Shown piece after piece: positions 6,405 to 15,142 of a stretch of 45,226 nt of DNA. Source of the stretch: Microcella alkalica (GTDB taxonomy: Bacteria > Actinomycetota > Actinomycetes > Actinomycetales > Microbacteriaceae); the NCBI RefSeq assembly GCF_014595885.1, contig NZ_JABUKC010000005.1:1-45226 (forward strand), in the 5' to 3' direction. The notes beneath the pieces were generated by a model that searched no databases, was not told the origin of the DNA, and saw nothing but the letters and a program-made list of their open reading frames with translations. The position numbers were made by a program, and so were the translations under genes. The stretch's first letter is position 1. Each line of letters opens with the position of its first letter.

Positions 6405-8582
6405 ATGTCGGCCGAGCGGGTGCGAGGGGGTTCTGCCGCGCCCGCGACCCGGGTGCGCGCCCTGCTCGCGACCCCCCTGCTGGCCCTGCTTCTCGGCGCG
6501 CTGACGCCGCTGCCGATGCTCGCTGCCGCGACCCTCGGCCCCGCCGCGCCGGCCGCCGCGACCGAGCACGCCTCGCCCGCGAGCGCCCTCGAGGTGTCGC
6601 TCGCCCCGCAGCAGTCGGGGCTCGTGGCGGCCGACGGCGAGCTCGTCGTCACGCTCGTCGCCACGAACGTCTCGACCGAGGCGACCCCGCCCGGCACGGC
6701 GACGATCGCGCTCGCGGGGGGCGCTCCGCTGGGCTCCGAGGCGCTCGCGGCCTGGTTCGGCGGTGCCGAGACGGATGCTCGACCGAACCCGATCGCGACC
6801 GCCGCGATCCCCGCCCTCGAGCCGGGCTCCGCGGCGAGCGCGCAGCTGCGAGTCGCGGGCGACGCCGCGGGGCTCACGGGGGAGTGGGGGCCGCGCGCGC
6901 TCGAGGCCTCGATCGTCGCGGGCTCCGACGTGCTCGGCTCGGCGCGCTCCGCGATCGTCTGGGTGCCGGAGGGCGCGACGCCGCCCGTGAGCACCGTCAC
7001 CGCGGTCGTGCCGCTCGCGGCACCCGGCTTTGCCGAGCCGTTCATCCCCGCCGCCGATCTCGACGTGCTGACCGCACCCGGCGGGCTGCTCGTGCGCACG
7101 CTCGACGCCGTCGCCGGCCGCCCCGTCGCGATCGGCGTCGACCCGCGCATCATCGCCTCCATCCGCCTCCTCGGCTCCGGCGCTCCGGAGTCGGCGACAG
7201 CCTTCCTCGATCGACTCGCGCTCGTGCCGAACGAGACCTTCGCGCTCGCCTGGGCCGACGCCGACCCGCTCGCGACCGCCCTCGCGCGCGGCGTGCCGCT
7301 GCCCCCGGTCGAGGGCGCCGGCGGCGCGATCGACCCCACCGTGCTCGAGCCCGTCGAGGAGGCGCCGGCCGAGGAGGGCGCCGGGCAGGGAGCCGGCGGC
7401 GACGCCGACCCGACCCCCTCCGGCTCCGCGACGCCCTCCGCCTCGCCGACGCCCGACCCCTCCGAGGGGCCCGCGGTGCCGACGCTCGCCGACCTGGCCG
7501 CGTGGCCGCACGACCTCGAGTCGATCGCGTGGCCCGGCGATGGCGCCGTCACGGCCGAGGCACTCGGGGTGCTCGCCGCCTCGGGCACCGCGACCGCGAT
7601 CGTCGGATCCGAGGCGCTGCAGGGCGACGACGGCCTCGTCGGCACCGTCGGCGAGCTGCGGGTGCTCCGCGCCGACGATGCGCTCTCGCGTGCGGCGCGC
7701 GATGCCGTCGCCGCGACGAGCGAGCAGGAGTGGCAGGAGGCCCTCGCCCGCACCTCCGCCCTGCTCGCCGCCTCGAGTGCTGCCGACGCCTCTGACGTGC
7801 CGCTCATCGCGCTCAGCCGCGACCGGCTGGGCAACTCGCTGCGCCTGCTCGACCTGCTGGGCGCGATCGAGGCCCTGCCGTGGGCTCGCGGGGGGTCGCT
7901 CGCGGCGGCGAGCACAGCATCCGGCCCCGCGGTGACGGTCGTGGATGCTCCGCTCGCGCCCGAGCGCAGCGCCGAGGTCGGCCGACTGCTCGACGCCGAA
8001 ACCGCCGATCGGGCCTTCGCCGCCGTCGCCGTCGAGCCGGCGCTCATCACCGACGAGCGGCGCCTGGAGCTGCTCGCCGCCCTCTCGCTCGGCTGGCAGG
8101 AGGAGGCGACGAGCGCGGCCGAGACCTTCCTCGCGCAGTCGGCCGAGCTGCGCTCGAGCGTGCAGATCGTCGAGGGCAGCACGATCACCCTGCTCGCCGA
8201 CCGCACCTCGCTGCCCGTGACGGTGCAGAACGACCTCGACGTCGCCGTGCGCGTCTTCGTCAGCGTCGACCCCGCCAACGCCCGCCTGCGCGTGGAGGAG
8301 CCGCGCGTCGAGGCGATCATCGAGCCGCAGTCGCAGACTCGCGCCCTCGTGCCCGTGCAGTCGCTCACGAACGGCGACGTCGCGATCGTGGTGACGCTGC
8401 TCGACGCGAACGACGCCGTCGTGGGGTCGCCCGCGAGCGTGCAGCTCAACCTGCAGGCCGGGTGGGAGACCGCGGCGATCGTCGTGCTCGGCGCGGCCGT
8501 CGGCGGGCTGTTCGTCGTCGGGCTGATCCGCGACATCCGTCGTCGGCGCAGCCGCCGATCCGGCGAGTCGGAGGCCTCGTGA
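6405..8582 (+). CDS. DUF6049 family secreted/membrane-anchored protein
   Basis: A 725-residue exported protein of the family that regularly precedes murJ in Actinobacteria. A hydrophobic signal segment (about residues 17-48) is followed by a large Ala/Glu-rich extracellular region. A low-complexity Pro/Ser/Thr/Gly linker occupies roughly residues 318-355, and one transmembrane helix near 687-708 ('AAIVVLGAAVGGLFVVGLI') ends in an Arg-rich cytoplasmic tail. Its biochemical role is unknown; the coupling to murJ (GTGA overlap) suggests work with peptidoglycan precursor export. The ATG at 6405 may be leaderless. Confidence 0.85.
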   Translation: MSAERVRGGSAAPATRVRALLATPLLALLLGALTPLPMLAAATLGPAAPAAATEHASPASALEVSLAPQQSGLVAADGELVVTLVATNVSTEATPPGTATIALAGGAPLGSEALAAWFGGAETDARPNPIATAAIPALEPGSAASAQLRVAGDAAGLTGEWGPRALEASIVAGSDVLGSARSAIVWVPEGATPPVSTVTAVVPLAAPGFAEPFIPAADLDVLTAPGGLLVRTLDAVAGRPVAIGVDPRIIASIRLLGSGAPESATAFLDRLALVPNETFALAWADADPLATALARGVPLPPVEGAGGAIDPTVLEPVEEAPAEEGAGQGAGGDADPTPSGSATPSASPTPDPSEGPAVPTLADLAAWPHDLESIAWPGDGAVTAEALGVLAASGTATAIVGSEALQGDDGLVGTVGELRVLRADDALSRAARDAVAATSEQEWQEALARTSALLAASSAADASDVPLIALSRDRLGNSLRLLDLLGAIEALPWARGGSLAAASTASGPAVTVVDAPLAPERSAEVGRLLDAETADRAFAAVAVEPALITDERRLELLAALSLGWQEEATSAAETFLAQSAELRSSVQIVEGSTITLLADRTSLPVTVQNDLDVAVRVFVSVDPANARLRVEEPRVEAIIEPQSQTRALVPVQSLTNGDVAIVVTLLDANDAVVGSPASVQLNLQAGWETAAIVVLGAAVGGLFVVGLIRDIRRRRSRRSGESEAS

Positions 8583-10249
8583 GCGACGGCCGCGACGACG
8601 AGTCGACCCCCAACGACCGCTCCGGAGGCGTCGGCCGGGCGAGCCTCGTGCTCGCCGCCGGCACGATCGTCTCGCGCCTGCTCGGCTTCGTCAGCGCCGT
8701 GCTGCTCACCTCGACCATCGGGGCGATCGGCGCCGGCGCCAACACCTTCGCGCTCGCCAACCAGCTGCCCAACAACATCTACGCGATCGTCGCCGGCGGC
8801 GTGCTGAGCGCCGTGCTCGTGCCGCAGATCGTGCGGGCGAGCGTGGCCGCGGACGGCGGCCAGGGCTTCATCAACCGCCTCGTGACGCTCGGCATCGTCG
8901 CGTTCCTCGGCGCCGCCGTGATCGCGACGCTCGCAGCCCCGCTGCTCGTGAGCCTCTACGCGGCGCCCTTCGGCGCGTCCGACCGCGGCTTCTCGAGCGA
9001 GGAGCTCGCCCTCGCGACCGCCTTCGCCTACTGGTGCCTGCCGCAGGTGCTCTTCTACGCGCTCTACACGCTCTTCGGCGAGGTGCTCAACGCGCGACGC
9101 GTCTTCGGGCCGTTCACGTGGGCACCGGCAATCAACAACGTGGTCGCGATCGCGGGCCTGCTGGCGTTCGGCGCGCTGTTCGACGCCGACGTCAGCCGGG
9201 CATCCGCCTGGACGCCCGAGATGATCGCCGTGCTCGGCGGGTCGGCGACCCTCGGCGTCGCGACGCAGGCGCTCGTGCTCGTGCTGTTCTGGCGCCGGGC
9301 GGGGCTGCGCTACCGCCCCGACTTCCGCTGGCGGGGCGTCGGCCTCGGCGCGACCGGCCGCGCCGCGAGCTGGGTCTTCGCGATGATCGTCGTGATGCAG
9401 ATCGGCGGCATCGTGCAGACGAACGTCGCCGCGCAGGCCGCCAACGAGAACGACGCCTCGCTCATGGTGATGCGCACCGCATGGCTGCTGTTCATGCTGC
9501 CGCACTCGGTCGTCGTGGTCTCGCTCGTGACGGCGTACCTGACCCGCATGAGCGCGCACGCCCGCGATCGCGACCTCGCCGCGGTGCGCACCGACACGAT
9601 CGACTCGATCCGCATCACGGCGCTGCTCATGACCCTCGCGACCGTCGGGCTCATCGCCGTCGCCGTGCCGTTCGGCCGCATCTTCGCCGAGGAGGCGATC
9701 GATCAGATCGCGACCGTGCTCATCGCCTTCATCATCGGGCTCGTGCCCTTCAGCGTGTACTTCGTGATGCAGCGCGTGTTCTACGCCCTCGATGACACGC
9801 GCACCGCGTTCTGGCTGCAGGTCGCGCACACCGCGTTCTTCATCGCGGGCGCGCTCAGCTGCCTGATGCTGCCGACGGAGTGGATCGTCGTCGGCGTCGG
9901 CATCGTCACCTCGCTCGCCGGCGCCTTCCAGATGGTGCTGGGCGGCATCGTGCTGAGCCGACGCCTCGGGGGGCTGGATGCTCGCGGCACGCTGCGCCGC
10001 ATGACCCAGTTCGTCGTCGCCGCCGTGCCGGCGCTCGTCGTCGGGCTCGCGATCGGCGCGGCGCTTGGCGTCTTCGGCGGGCCGGAGGGAGCCACGGGCT
10101 TCGCGCGCGACTCGGTCGGCGGGGCCCTCGTCACCATCGTCGCCGTCGCCGTGCCCATGGTGGTGCTCTACGGGGGCGCGCTGGTGCTCATGCGGGTGCC
10201 GGATGCGACGCACGTCGTCGGCCTGGTGCGCCGGCGGCTCGGGCGCTGA
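8579..10249 (+). CDS. murJ: Lipid II flippase MurJ (MviN family)
   Basis: The 556-residue protein is a MOP-superfamily transporter with about 14 membrane helices. 'AGTIVSRLLGFVSAVLLTSTIG' at the start, 'NTFALANQLPNNIYAIVAGGVLSAVLVPQ' and 'QRVFYALDDTRTAF' are characteristic. MurJ flips lipid II across the membrane for peptidoglycan synthesis. The GTG at 8579 overlaps the TGA of the DUF6049 gene, so the two are translationally coupled. It lacks the long cytoplasmic pseudokinase tail seen in mycobacterial MviN. The next gene, trxB, follows an apparent promoter just downstream of the stop. Confidence 0.95.
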   Translation: MSDGRDDESTPNDRSGGVGRASLVLAAGTIVSRLLGFVSAVLLTSTIGAIGAGANTFALANQLPNNIYAIVAGGVLSAVLVPQIVRASVAADGGQGFINRLVTLGIVAFLGAAVIATLAAPLLVSLYAAPFGASDRGFSSEELALATAFAYWCLPQVLFYALYTLFGEVLNARRVFGPFTWAPAINNVVAIAGLLAFGALFDADVSRASAWTPEMIAVLGGSATLGVATQALVLVLFWRRAGLRYRPDFRWRGVGLGATGRAASWVFAMIVVMQIGGIVQTNVAAQAANENDASLMVMRTAWLLFMLPHSVVVVSLVTAYLTRMSAHARDRDLAAVRTDTIDSIRITALLMTLATVGLIAVAVPFGRIFAEEAIDQIATVLIAFIIGLVPFSVYFVMQRVFYALDDTRTAFWLQVAHTAFFIAGALSCLMLPTEWIVVGVGIVTSLAGAFQMVLGGIVLSRRLGGLDARGTLRRMTQFVVAAVPALVVGLAIGAALGVFGGPEGATGFARDSVGGALVTIVAVAVPMVVLYGGALVLMRVPDATHVVGLVRRRLGR

Positions 10250-10254
10250 CGGGC

Positions 10255-10280
10255 GGAATAGCGCCGACCTAGGATGGGTT
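10255..10280 (+). promoter_or_regulatory. SigH/SigR-type promoter of trxB-trxA
   Basis: GGAATA at 10255-10260, 17 bases, then GTT at 10278-10280 matches the disulphide-stress sigma (Streptomyces SigR, mycobacterial SigH) consensus of GGAAT, about 18 bases, GTT. It begins six bases after the murJ stop and lies upstream of trxB, whose orthologues are classic members of this regulon. A housekeeping-like TAGGAT (10270-10275) overlaps it. Confidence 0.55.
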
Positions 10281-10332
10281 GTCACCCGTGCCGGCGCGCC
10301 ACCGCCTCGGCACCCACCACGTGAGGAACGTC

Positions 10333-11289
10333 ATGCGGCACGTCATCATCATCGGCTCCGGCCCGGCGGGCTACACCGCCGCCATCTACGCGGCGCGCGC
10401 GAACCTGGAGCCCCTCGTCATCGCGAGCTCGGTCGAGTTCGGCGGCGAGCTCATGAAGACCACCGAGGTCGAGAACTTCCCCGGCTTCCCCGAGGGCATC
10501 ATGGGCCCCGACCTCATGACGCGCATGCAGCAGCAGGCCGAGCGCTTCGGCGCCGAGATCGTCTACGACGACGTCGTCGCGCTCGAGCTCGAGGGCCCCG
10601 TGAAGTCGGTCACGCTCGGCAACGGCGACCGCCACGAGGCGCACGCGGTCATCTTCGCGACCGGCTCGGCCTACCGCAAGCTCGGCCTCGCCGACGAGGA
10701 GCGCCTGAGCGGCTACGGCGTCTCGTGGTGCGCCACGTGCGACGGCGCGTTCTTCCGGCAGAAGACCGTCGCGGTCGTCGGCGGCGGCGACTCGGCGATG
10801 GAGGAGGCGACCTTCCTCACCCGCTTCGCCGACAAGGTCTACGTCATCCACCGCAGCGAGACCCTGCGCGCCTCCGCGGCGATGCAGGACCGCGCGAAGA
10901 ACGACCCGAAGATCGAGTTCCTGTTCAACAAGACGGTCGAGCACATCTACGGCGCCGACCTCGTCACCGGCGTCGGCCTCGTCGACACCGTCACCGGCGA
11001 GGAGACCACCCTCGACGTCTCGGGTCTGTTCATCGCGATCGGCGCCGACCCGCGCACGCACCTCGTGCACGGCGTGCTCGAGCTCACCGAGCACGGCACG
11101 ATCGCGGTCGAGGGCCGCTCGTCGCGCACGAGCGTCGAGGGCGTCTTCGCCGCCGGCGACGTCGTCGACCCCACCTACCGCCAGGCCATCACGGCCGCCG
11201 GCAGCGGCACGGTCGCGGCGCTCGACGCCCAGCACTACCTCGAGGGCCTGCACGACGCGCAGCGCGAGACGGCCGCCGCGACCGCCTGA
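10333..11289 (+). CDS. trxB: Thioredoxin-disulfide reductase
   Basis: An NADPH-dependent flavoprotein of 318 residues that reduces thioredoxin in the cytoplasm. The FAD-binding 'IIGSGPAGYTAAIYAARANL' is at the N-terminus. The redox pair is in 'WCATCDGAFF' (Cys133 and Cys136), the NADPH fold in 'VAVVGGGDSAMEEATFL', and the C-terminal FAD motif in 'GVFAAGDVVDPTYRQAITAAG'. The ATG at 10333 is preferred because AGGA lies just ahead and the FAD motif must begin close to the N-terminus; in-frame upstream codons (GTG at 10321) are less likely. trxA follows after 43 bases. Confidence 0.97.
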   Translation: MRHVIIIGSGPAGYTAAIYAARANLEPLVIASSVEFGGELMKTTEVENFPGFPEGIMGPDLMTRMQQQAERFGAEIVYDDVVALELEGPVKSVTLGNGDRHEAHAVIFATGSAYRKLGLADEERLSGYGVSWCATCDGAFFRQKTVAVVGGGDSAMEEATFLTRFADKVYVIHRSETLRASAAMQDRAKNDPKIEFLFNKTVEHIYGADLVTGVGLVDTVTGEETTLDVSGLFIAIGADPRTHLVHGVLELTEHGTIAVEGRSSRTSVEGVFAAGDVVDPTYRQAITAAGSGTVAALDAQHYLEGLHDAQRETAAATA

Positions 11290-11332
11290 CCCCCAGCCAG
11301 CACCGACCCACCACGACCCACAAGGAGAGAGC

Positions 11333-11656
11333 ATGAGCACGCGCGACGTCACCGACGCGACCTTCGAGCAGGAGGTCCTCAACAGCGAGAAGACGATCAT
11401 GGTCGACTTCTGGGCCGAGTGGTGCGGCCCGTGCCGCGCCGTCTCACCCATCCTCGACGCGATCGCGAGCGAGAACGCCGACAAGATCGACATCGTCAAG
11501 CTCAACGTCGACGACAACCCGCAGACGGCCATGAAGTACCAGATCACGTCGATCCCGGCGATGAAGGTCTTCAAGGGCGGCGAGGTCGTGAAGACCGTCA
11601 TCGGCGCGAAGCCGAAGCCGGCGCTCGAGGCCGACCTGGCCGAGTTCCTGGCGTAG
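11333..11656 (+). CDS. trxA: Thioredoxin
   Basis: A 107-residue thioredoxin, the electron carrier reduced by the adjacent TrxB. The active site 'WAEWCGPCR' has Cys31 and Cys34. The cis-proline region 'YQITSIPAMKVFKGGE' is intact. An AAGGAGAGAGC ribosome-binding sequence lies just before the ATG at 11333. It is second in the trxB-trxA unit and is followed by a hairpin terminator at 11733. Confidence 0.97.
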   Translation: MSTRDVTDATFEQEVLNSEKTIMVDFWAEWCGPCRAVSPILDAIASENADKIDIVKLNVDDNPQTAMKYQITSIPAMKVFKGGEVVKTVIGAKPKPALEADLAEFLA

Positions 11657-11732
11657 CGCGCCCGACGCGCGCCGAGCATCCGCCGCCGTCATCGAGGGGA
11701 TGCCGCGCTCGCGTCGTTCGATCCGCGACGAT

Positions 11733-11762
11733 CGGCCCGCCCCCCGGGGCGGGCCGTTCCGC
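11733..11762 (+). terminator. Terminator downstream of trxA
   Basis: An 11-bp perfect GC stem (11733-11743 with 11746-11756) is followed by a short pyrimidine tract. It ends the trxBA unit about 75 bases after the stop codon. Confidence 0.7.
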
Positions 11763-11826
11763 GTTCTGGCCGTACGCTGGAGGGTACTGCCGACTCGGGC
11801 AGCCTCGTGATCGGTGGTGATACGGC

Positions 11827-13134
11827 GTGATTCCCCGCGAAGGAACGAACCTCGACCCCTGGTACGGCCTCTACGCCGACCGCACGGCGGGCCTGTCGGC
11901 CTCCGAGGTTCGAGCGCTCTTCGCGGTCGCCTCCCGCCCCGAGGTGGTCTCGCTCGCCGGCGGCATGCCGTTCGTGCGCGCGCTGCCGCTCGAGAGCGTG
12001 ACCGCGTCGATGGAGCGCGTCATGCGCGAGCAGGGCGCCCGGGCGCTGCAGTACGGCTCGGGGCAGGGCACGCCAGAGCTGCGCGAGCACATCCTCGACA
12101 TCATGGCGCTCGAGGGCGTGCGCGCGAGCGTCGACGACGTCGTGGTGACGACCGGCTCGCAGCAGGCCCTCGACCTCATCGCCAAGCTCTTCCTCGACGC
12201 CGGCGACGTCGTGCTCGCCGAGTCGCCGTCGTACGTCGGTGCGATGGGCATCTTCCGCTCGTACCAGGCGGAGGTCAGCCACGTCGCGATGGACGACGAC
12301 GGCATGATCCCGGCGGCGCTGAGCGAGCGCATCGCCTCGCTGCGCGCCGCCGGCCGCCGCATCAAGTTCCTGTACCTCATCCCGAACTTCCACAACCCGG
12401 CCGGCGTCACGCTCAGCTGGGAGCGCCGCCTGGAGATCATCGAGATCGCGCGCCGCGAGGGCGTGCTCATCATCGAGGACAACCCCTACGGCCTGCTCTG
12501 GTTCGACCGGCCGGCGCCGCACGCCATGCGCTCGGTCGAGACCGACGGCATCGTCTACCTAGGCTCGTTCTCGAAGACCCTGGCCCCGGGCTTCCGCATC
12601 GGCTGGGCGCTCGCGCCGCACGCGATCCGCGAGAAGCTCGTGCTCGCGGCCGAGTCGGCGATCCTCTCGCCGAGCGCCGTCAACGAGCTCATCGTGAGCG
12701 ACTACCTGGCCAACGCCGACTGGAAGGGCCAGATCGACACCTTCCGCGGCCTGTACCGCGAGCGGCGGGATGCCCTCATCGACGCCCTCGAGCACTACCT
12801 GCCCGACCTGACGTGGACGAACCCGAACGGCGGCTTCTACGTCTGGGTGACGCTGCCGGAGGGTCTCGACGCGAAGGCGATGCTGCCGCGCGCGGTGAAG
12901 GAGCTCGTCGCCTACACGCCCGGCACGGCGTTCTTCGCCGACGGCTCGGGGCGCGCGAATCTGCGTCTGTCGTACTGCTACCCGCCGCCGGGGGAGATCC
13001 GGGAGGGCATCCGTCGCCTCGCGAGCGTCGTGCGCGGCGAGCAGGAGCTGCTGTCGACCTTCCACCCGACGGGCCCCGTCGACCTCGTGCTGCCGGAGCC
13101 GCACGTCATCAGCCCGCCGCCGAACCTGGGATGA
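11827..13134 (+). CDS. PLP-dependent aminotransferase, fold type I (LysN/MocR-like catalytic domain)
   Basis: The 435-residue protein has the class I/II aminotransferase fold. 'VSLAGGMPF' (substrate region) comes near residue 40, 'QYGSGQGTPELREHI' near 80, 'TTGSQQALDLIAKLFLDAGD' near 118, 'YLIPNFHNPAGVTLS' near 185 and 'EDNPYGLLWF' near 220. The PLP lysine is Lys250 in 'YLGSFSKTLAPGFRIGW'. This is the 2-aminoadipate/aromatic aminotransferase subgroup, without the DNA-binding N-terminus of true MocR regulators. The substrate cannot be read from the sequence. The GTG at 11827 leaves a normal N-terminus. The ligase-like gene follows after ten bases. Confidence 0.85.
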   Translation: MIPREGTNLDPWYGLYADRTAGLSASEVRALFAVASRPEVVSLAGGMPFVRALPLESVTASMERVMREQGARALQYGSGQGTPELREHILDIMALEGVRASVDDVVVTTGSQQALDLIAKLFLDAGDVVLAESPSYVGAMGIFRSYQAEVSHVAMDDDGMIPAALSERIASLRAAGRRIKFLYLIPNFHNPAGVTLSWERRLEIIEIARREGVLIIEDNPYGLLWFDRPAPHAMRSVETDGIVYLGSFSKTLAPGFRIGWALAPHAIREKLVLAAESAILSPSAVNELIVSDYLANADWKGQIDTFRGLYRERRDALIDALEHYLPDLTWTNPNGGFYVWVTLPEGLDAKAMLPRAVKELVAYTPGTAFFADGSGRANLRLSYCYPPPGEIREGIRRLASVVRGEQELLSTFHPTGPVDLVLPEPHVISPPPNLG

Positions 13135-13144
13135 ACCGACCCGC

Positions 13145-14152
13145 ATGAGCCCTTCCCCCGACGTCCCGACCTCCTCGGCCCCCACCAGCGCCGGCGCGCG
13201 CGTCGTCGTGCTCGCCGGCGGCATCTCGCACGAGCGCGAGATCTCGCTGCGCTCGGGCCGCAAGGTCGCCGATGCGCTCGCCTCGCACGGATTGCACGTG
13301 GAACTGCGCGATCCGGATGCGACGCTGCTGCCGGCGCTGCTCGCCGATCGCCCGGATGTCGTGTGGCCGGCCCTGCACGGTGCGAGCGGCGAGGATGGCG
13401 CGCTGCGATCGCTGCTGGAGTTCCTCGGCGTGCCCTACGTCGGCTCCCGCGCTGCCGCGACGCGACTGGCCTGGGACAAGCCGACGGCGAAGACGCTCGT
13501 CGAGCGCGCGGGAGTGCCCACCCCGCACGCGATCACGCTGACCCGCGATGCGTTCCGCGAGCTGGGCGCCGAGAGCGTGCTCGCGGTCGTGCGCGGTGAG
13601 CTGCCGGGCGAGCTCGCGGTCAAGCCCGCGCAGGGCGGGTCGGCGCAGGGCGTCTCGCTCGTCGCGACCGACGACGAGCTGCGGCGGGCGATGGTGCAGG
13701 CGTACACCTACTGCGACGTCGCCATCGTCGAGCAGCGCATCCGGGGCACCGAGATCGCGATCGGCGTCATCGACACCGGTGACGGCCCGGTCGCGCTGCC
13801 CGCGGTCGAGATCGAGCCGCTCTCGGGCGTCTACGACTTCGAGGCGCGCTACAACGCGGGGGAGACCCGCTTCTACGCACCTGCCCGCATCGCCGAGGAG
13901 GTCGCGGCGCGCGCGACCGCGATCGCGCTGGATGCCCACCGCGCGCTCGGCCTGCGTCACCTGAGCCGCATCGACCTCATCGTCGATGGCGCGGGCACGC
14001 CGTGGTTCCTCGAGGCGAGCGTCATGCCCGGGCTCACCGAGACGTCGACGATCGCACTCGCGCTCGAGGCGGCTGGGCACGACGTGGGCTGGGTCTACGC
14101 GGCGCTCGCGCAGGCGGCGATCCGGGACGAGCGGGCGCAGGAAAAGGCCTGA
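13145..14152 (+). CDS. D-alanine--D-alanine ligase-like ATP-grasp protein
   Basis: The 335-residue protein follows the Ddl pattern. 'AGGISHEREISLRSG' has the substrate Glu32, 'VKPAQGGSAQGVSLV' is the ATP-grasp serine loop, 'VEIEPLSGVYDFEARY' holds the substrate Tyr, and 'SRIDLIVD' carries the Arg and the metal Asp. The final motif reads 'FLEASVMPGLTETS': Ser292 stands where Ddl enzymes normally have the metal-binding Asn. It may therefore be a paralogue with altered metal use or substrate rather than the housekeeping ligase. It follows the aminotransferase closely and converges on parB. Confidence 0.75.
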   Translation: MSPSPDVPTSSAPTSAGARVVVLAGGISHEREISLRSGRKVADALASHGLHVELRDPDATLLPALLADRPDVVWPALHGASGEDGALRSLLEFLGVPYVGSRAAATRLAWDKPTAKTLVERAGVPTPHAITLTRDAFRELGAESVLAVVRGELPGELAVKPAQGGSAQGVSLVATDDELRRAMVQAYTYCDVAIVEQRIRGTEIAIGVIDTGDGPVALPAVEIEPLSGVYDFEARYNAGETRFYAPARIAEEVAARATAIALDAHRALGLRHLSRIDLIVDGAGTPWFLEASVMPGLTETSTIALALEAAGHDVGWVYAALAQAAIRDERAQEKA

Positions 14153-14191
14153 TCAGACGCGTTTTCCCGCTCCGAGAACGGGGCTGTCGCC

Positions 14192-15142
14192 CTAGCGGAA
14201 GCCCTCGTCGCCTAGCTCGCCGAGGATGCGGTTGAGGTCGCCGATCGTGGCGAAGTCGATCGTGATCGACCCCTTCTTGGCGCCGAGCGCGATCTTCACG
14301 CGCGTGTCGAGCCGGTCGCCGAGGCGCTCCGCGATCTCGTCGAGCTGCGCCTGACGGCCACCGGGCGCGGGTCGCTTTGTCTTGCGCGTGCCCGCGGCAC
14401 CGCTCAGCTGCTGCGCGGCGGCCTCCGCCTCGCGCACCGAGAGCTCTTCGTTGACGATCTTGTCGGCGAGGCGCTGCATGAGCGCGGGGTCGTTGGTCGA
14501 GAGGATCGCGCGGGCGTGCCCGGCGCTCAGCACCCCGGCGGCGACGCGGGCCTGCACTGCCTCGGGCAAGCGCAGCAGGCGCAGGGTGTTGCTGATCTGG
14601 GGGCGCGAGCGGCCGAGGCGCTCGGCGAGCTGCTCCTGCGTGCTGCCGAAGTCTTCGAGCAGCTGCTGGTACGCGCTCGCCTCCTCGAGCGGGTTCAGCT
14701 GCGCGCGGTGGAGGTTCTCGAGCAGGGCATCCCGCAGCATGTCCTCATCGGCGGTGTTGCGCACGATCGCGGGGATCGTCTCGAGGCCGGCGATGGTGGA
14801 TGCTCGCAGCCGGCGCTCGCCCATGATGAGCTCGTACTGCGCCTCGCCCTGCTGCGCGCCCGCGCGCTCGCGGACGACGATGGGCTGCAGCACCCCGAAC
14901 TCGCGCACGGAGTGCACGAGCTCGGCGAGCTCCTCCTCCCGGAACTCGGTGCGGGGCTGCTGCGGGTTCGGCACGATGTCGCTCGGTGCGATCGCCGCGA
15001 GCCGCGCGCCCGGCACGGCGGCGAGCTCGCTCGCCTCGGCTGCCGGCGGGAAGAACACGTCGACGGGGCGATCCCGATCACCCTCGCTCATCGGGATGAG
15101 CGCCCCGATGCCGCGGCCGAGTCCGGTGCGCTTGGTGGCCAT
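14192..15142 (-). CDS. parB: Chromosome-partitioning protein ParB
   Basis: The 316-residue centromere-binding CTPase loads at parS and spreads to form the segregation complex. The N-terminus 'KRTGLGRGIGALIP' contains the short ParA-stimulating segment. The CTP-binding core includes 'NPQQPRTEF' and 'GERRLRAS'; 'LLENLHRAQLNPLEEASAYQQLL' and the helix-turn-helix 'TQEQLAERLGRSRPQISNTLRLLRLP' follow. The C-terminal dimer domain ends 'FATIGDLNRILGEL'. The ATG at 15142-15140 overlaps the parA stop by one base and gives the family's normal start. Two parS sites lie within 1.8 kb. Confidence 0.97.
   Translation of the reverse strand: MATKRTGLGRGIGALIPMSEGDRDRPVDVFFPPAAEASELAAVPGARLAAIAPSDIVPNPQQPRTEFREEELAELVHSVREFGVLQPIVVRERAGAQQGEAQYELIMGERRLRASTIAGLETIPAIVRNTADEDMLRDALLENLHRAQLNPLEEASAYQQLLEDFGSTQEQLAERLGRSRPQISNTLRLLRLPEAVQARVAAGVLSAGHARAILSTNDPALMQRLADKIVNEELSVREAEAAAQQLSGAAGTRKTKRPAPGGRQAQLDEIAERLGDRLDTRVKIALGAKKGSITIDFATIGDLNRILGELGDEGFR

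Noticed and set aside
6107-10285. A 1392-codon minus-strand open frame opposite DUF6049 and murJ
   Set aside because: It is an antisense shadow caused by high third-position GC. Its product is repetitive Arg/Ala/Gly/Ser with no domain, while the plus strand encodes clear membrane proteins.
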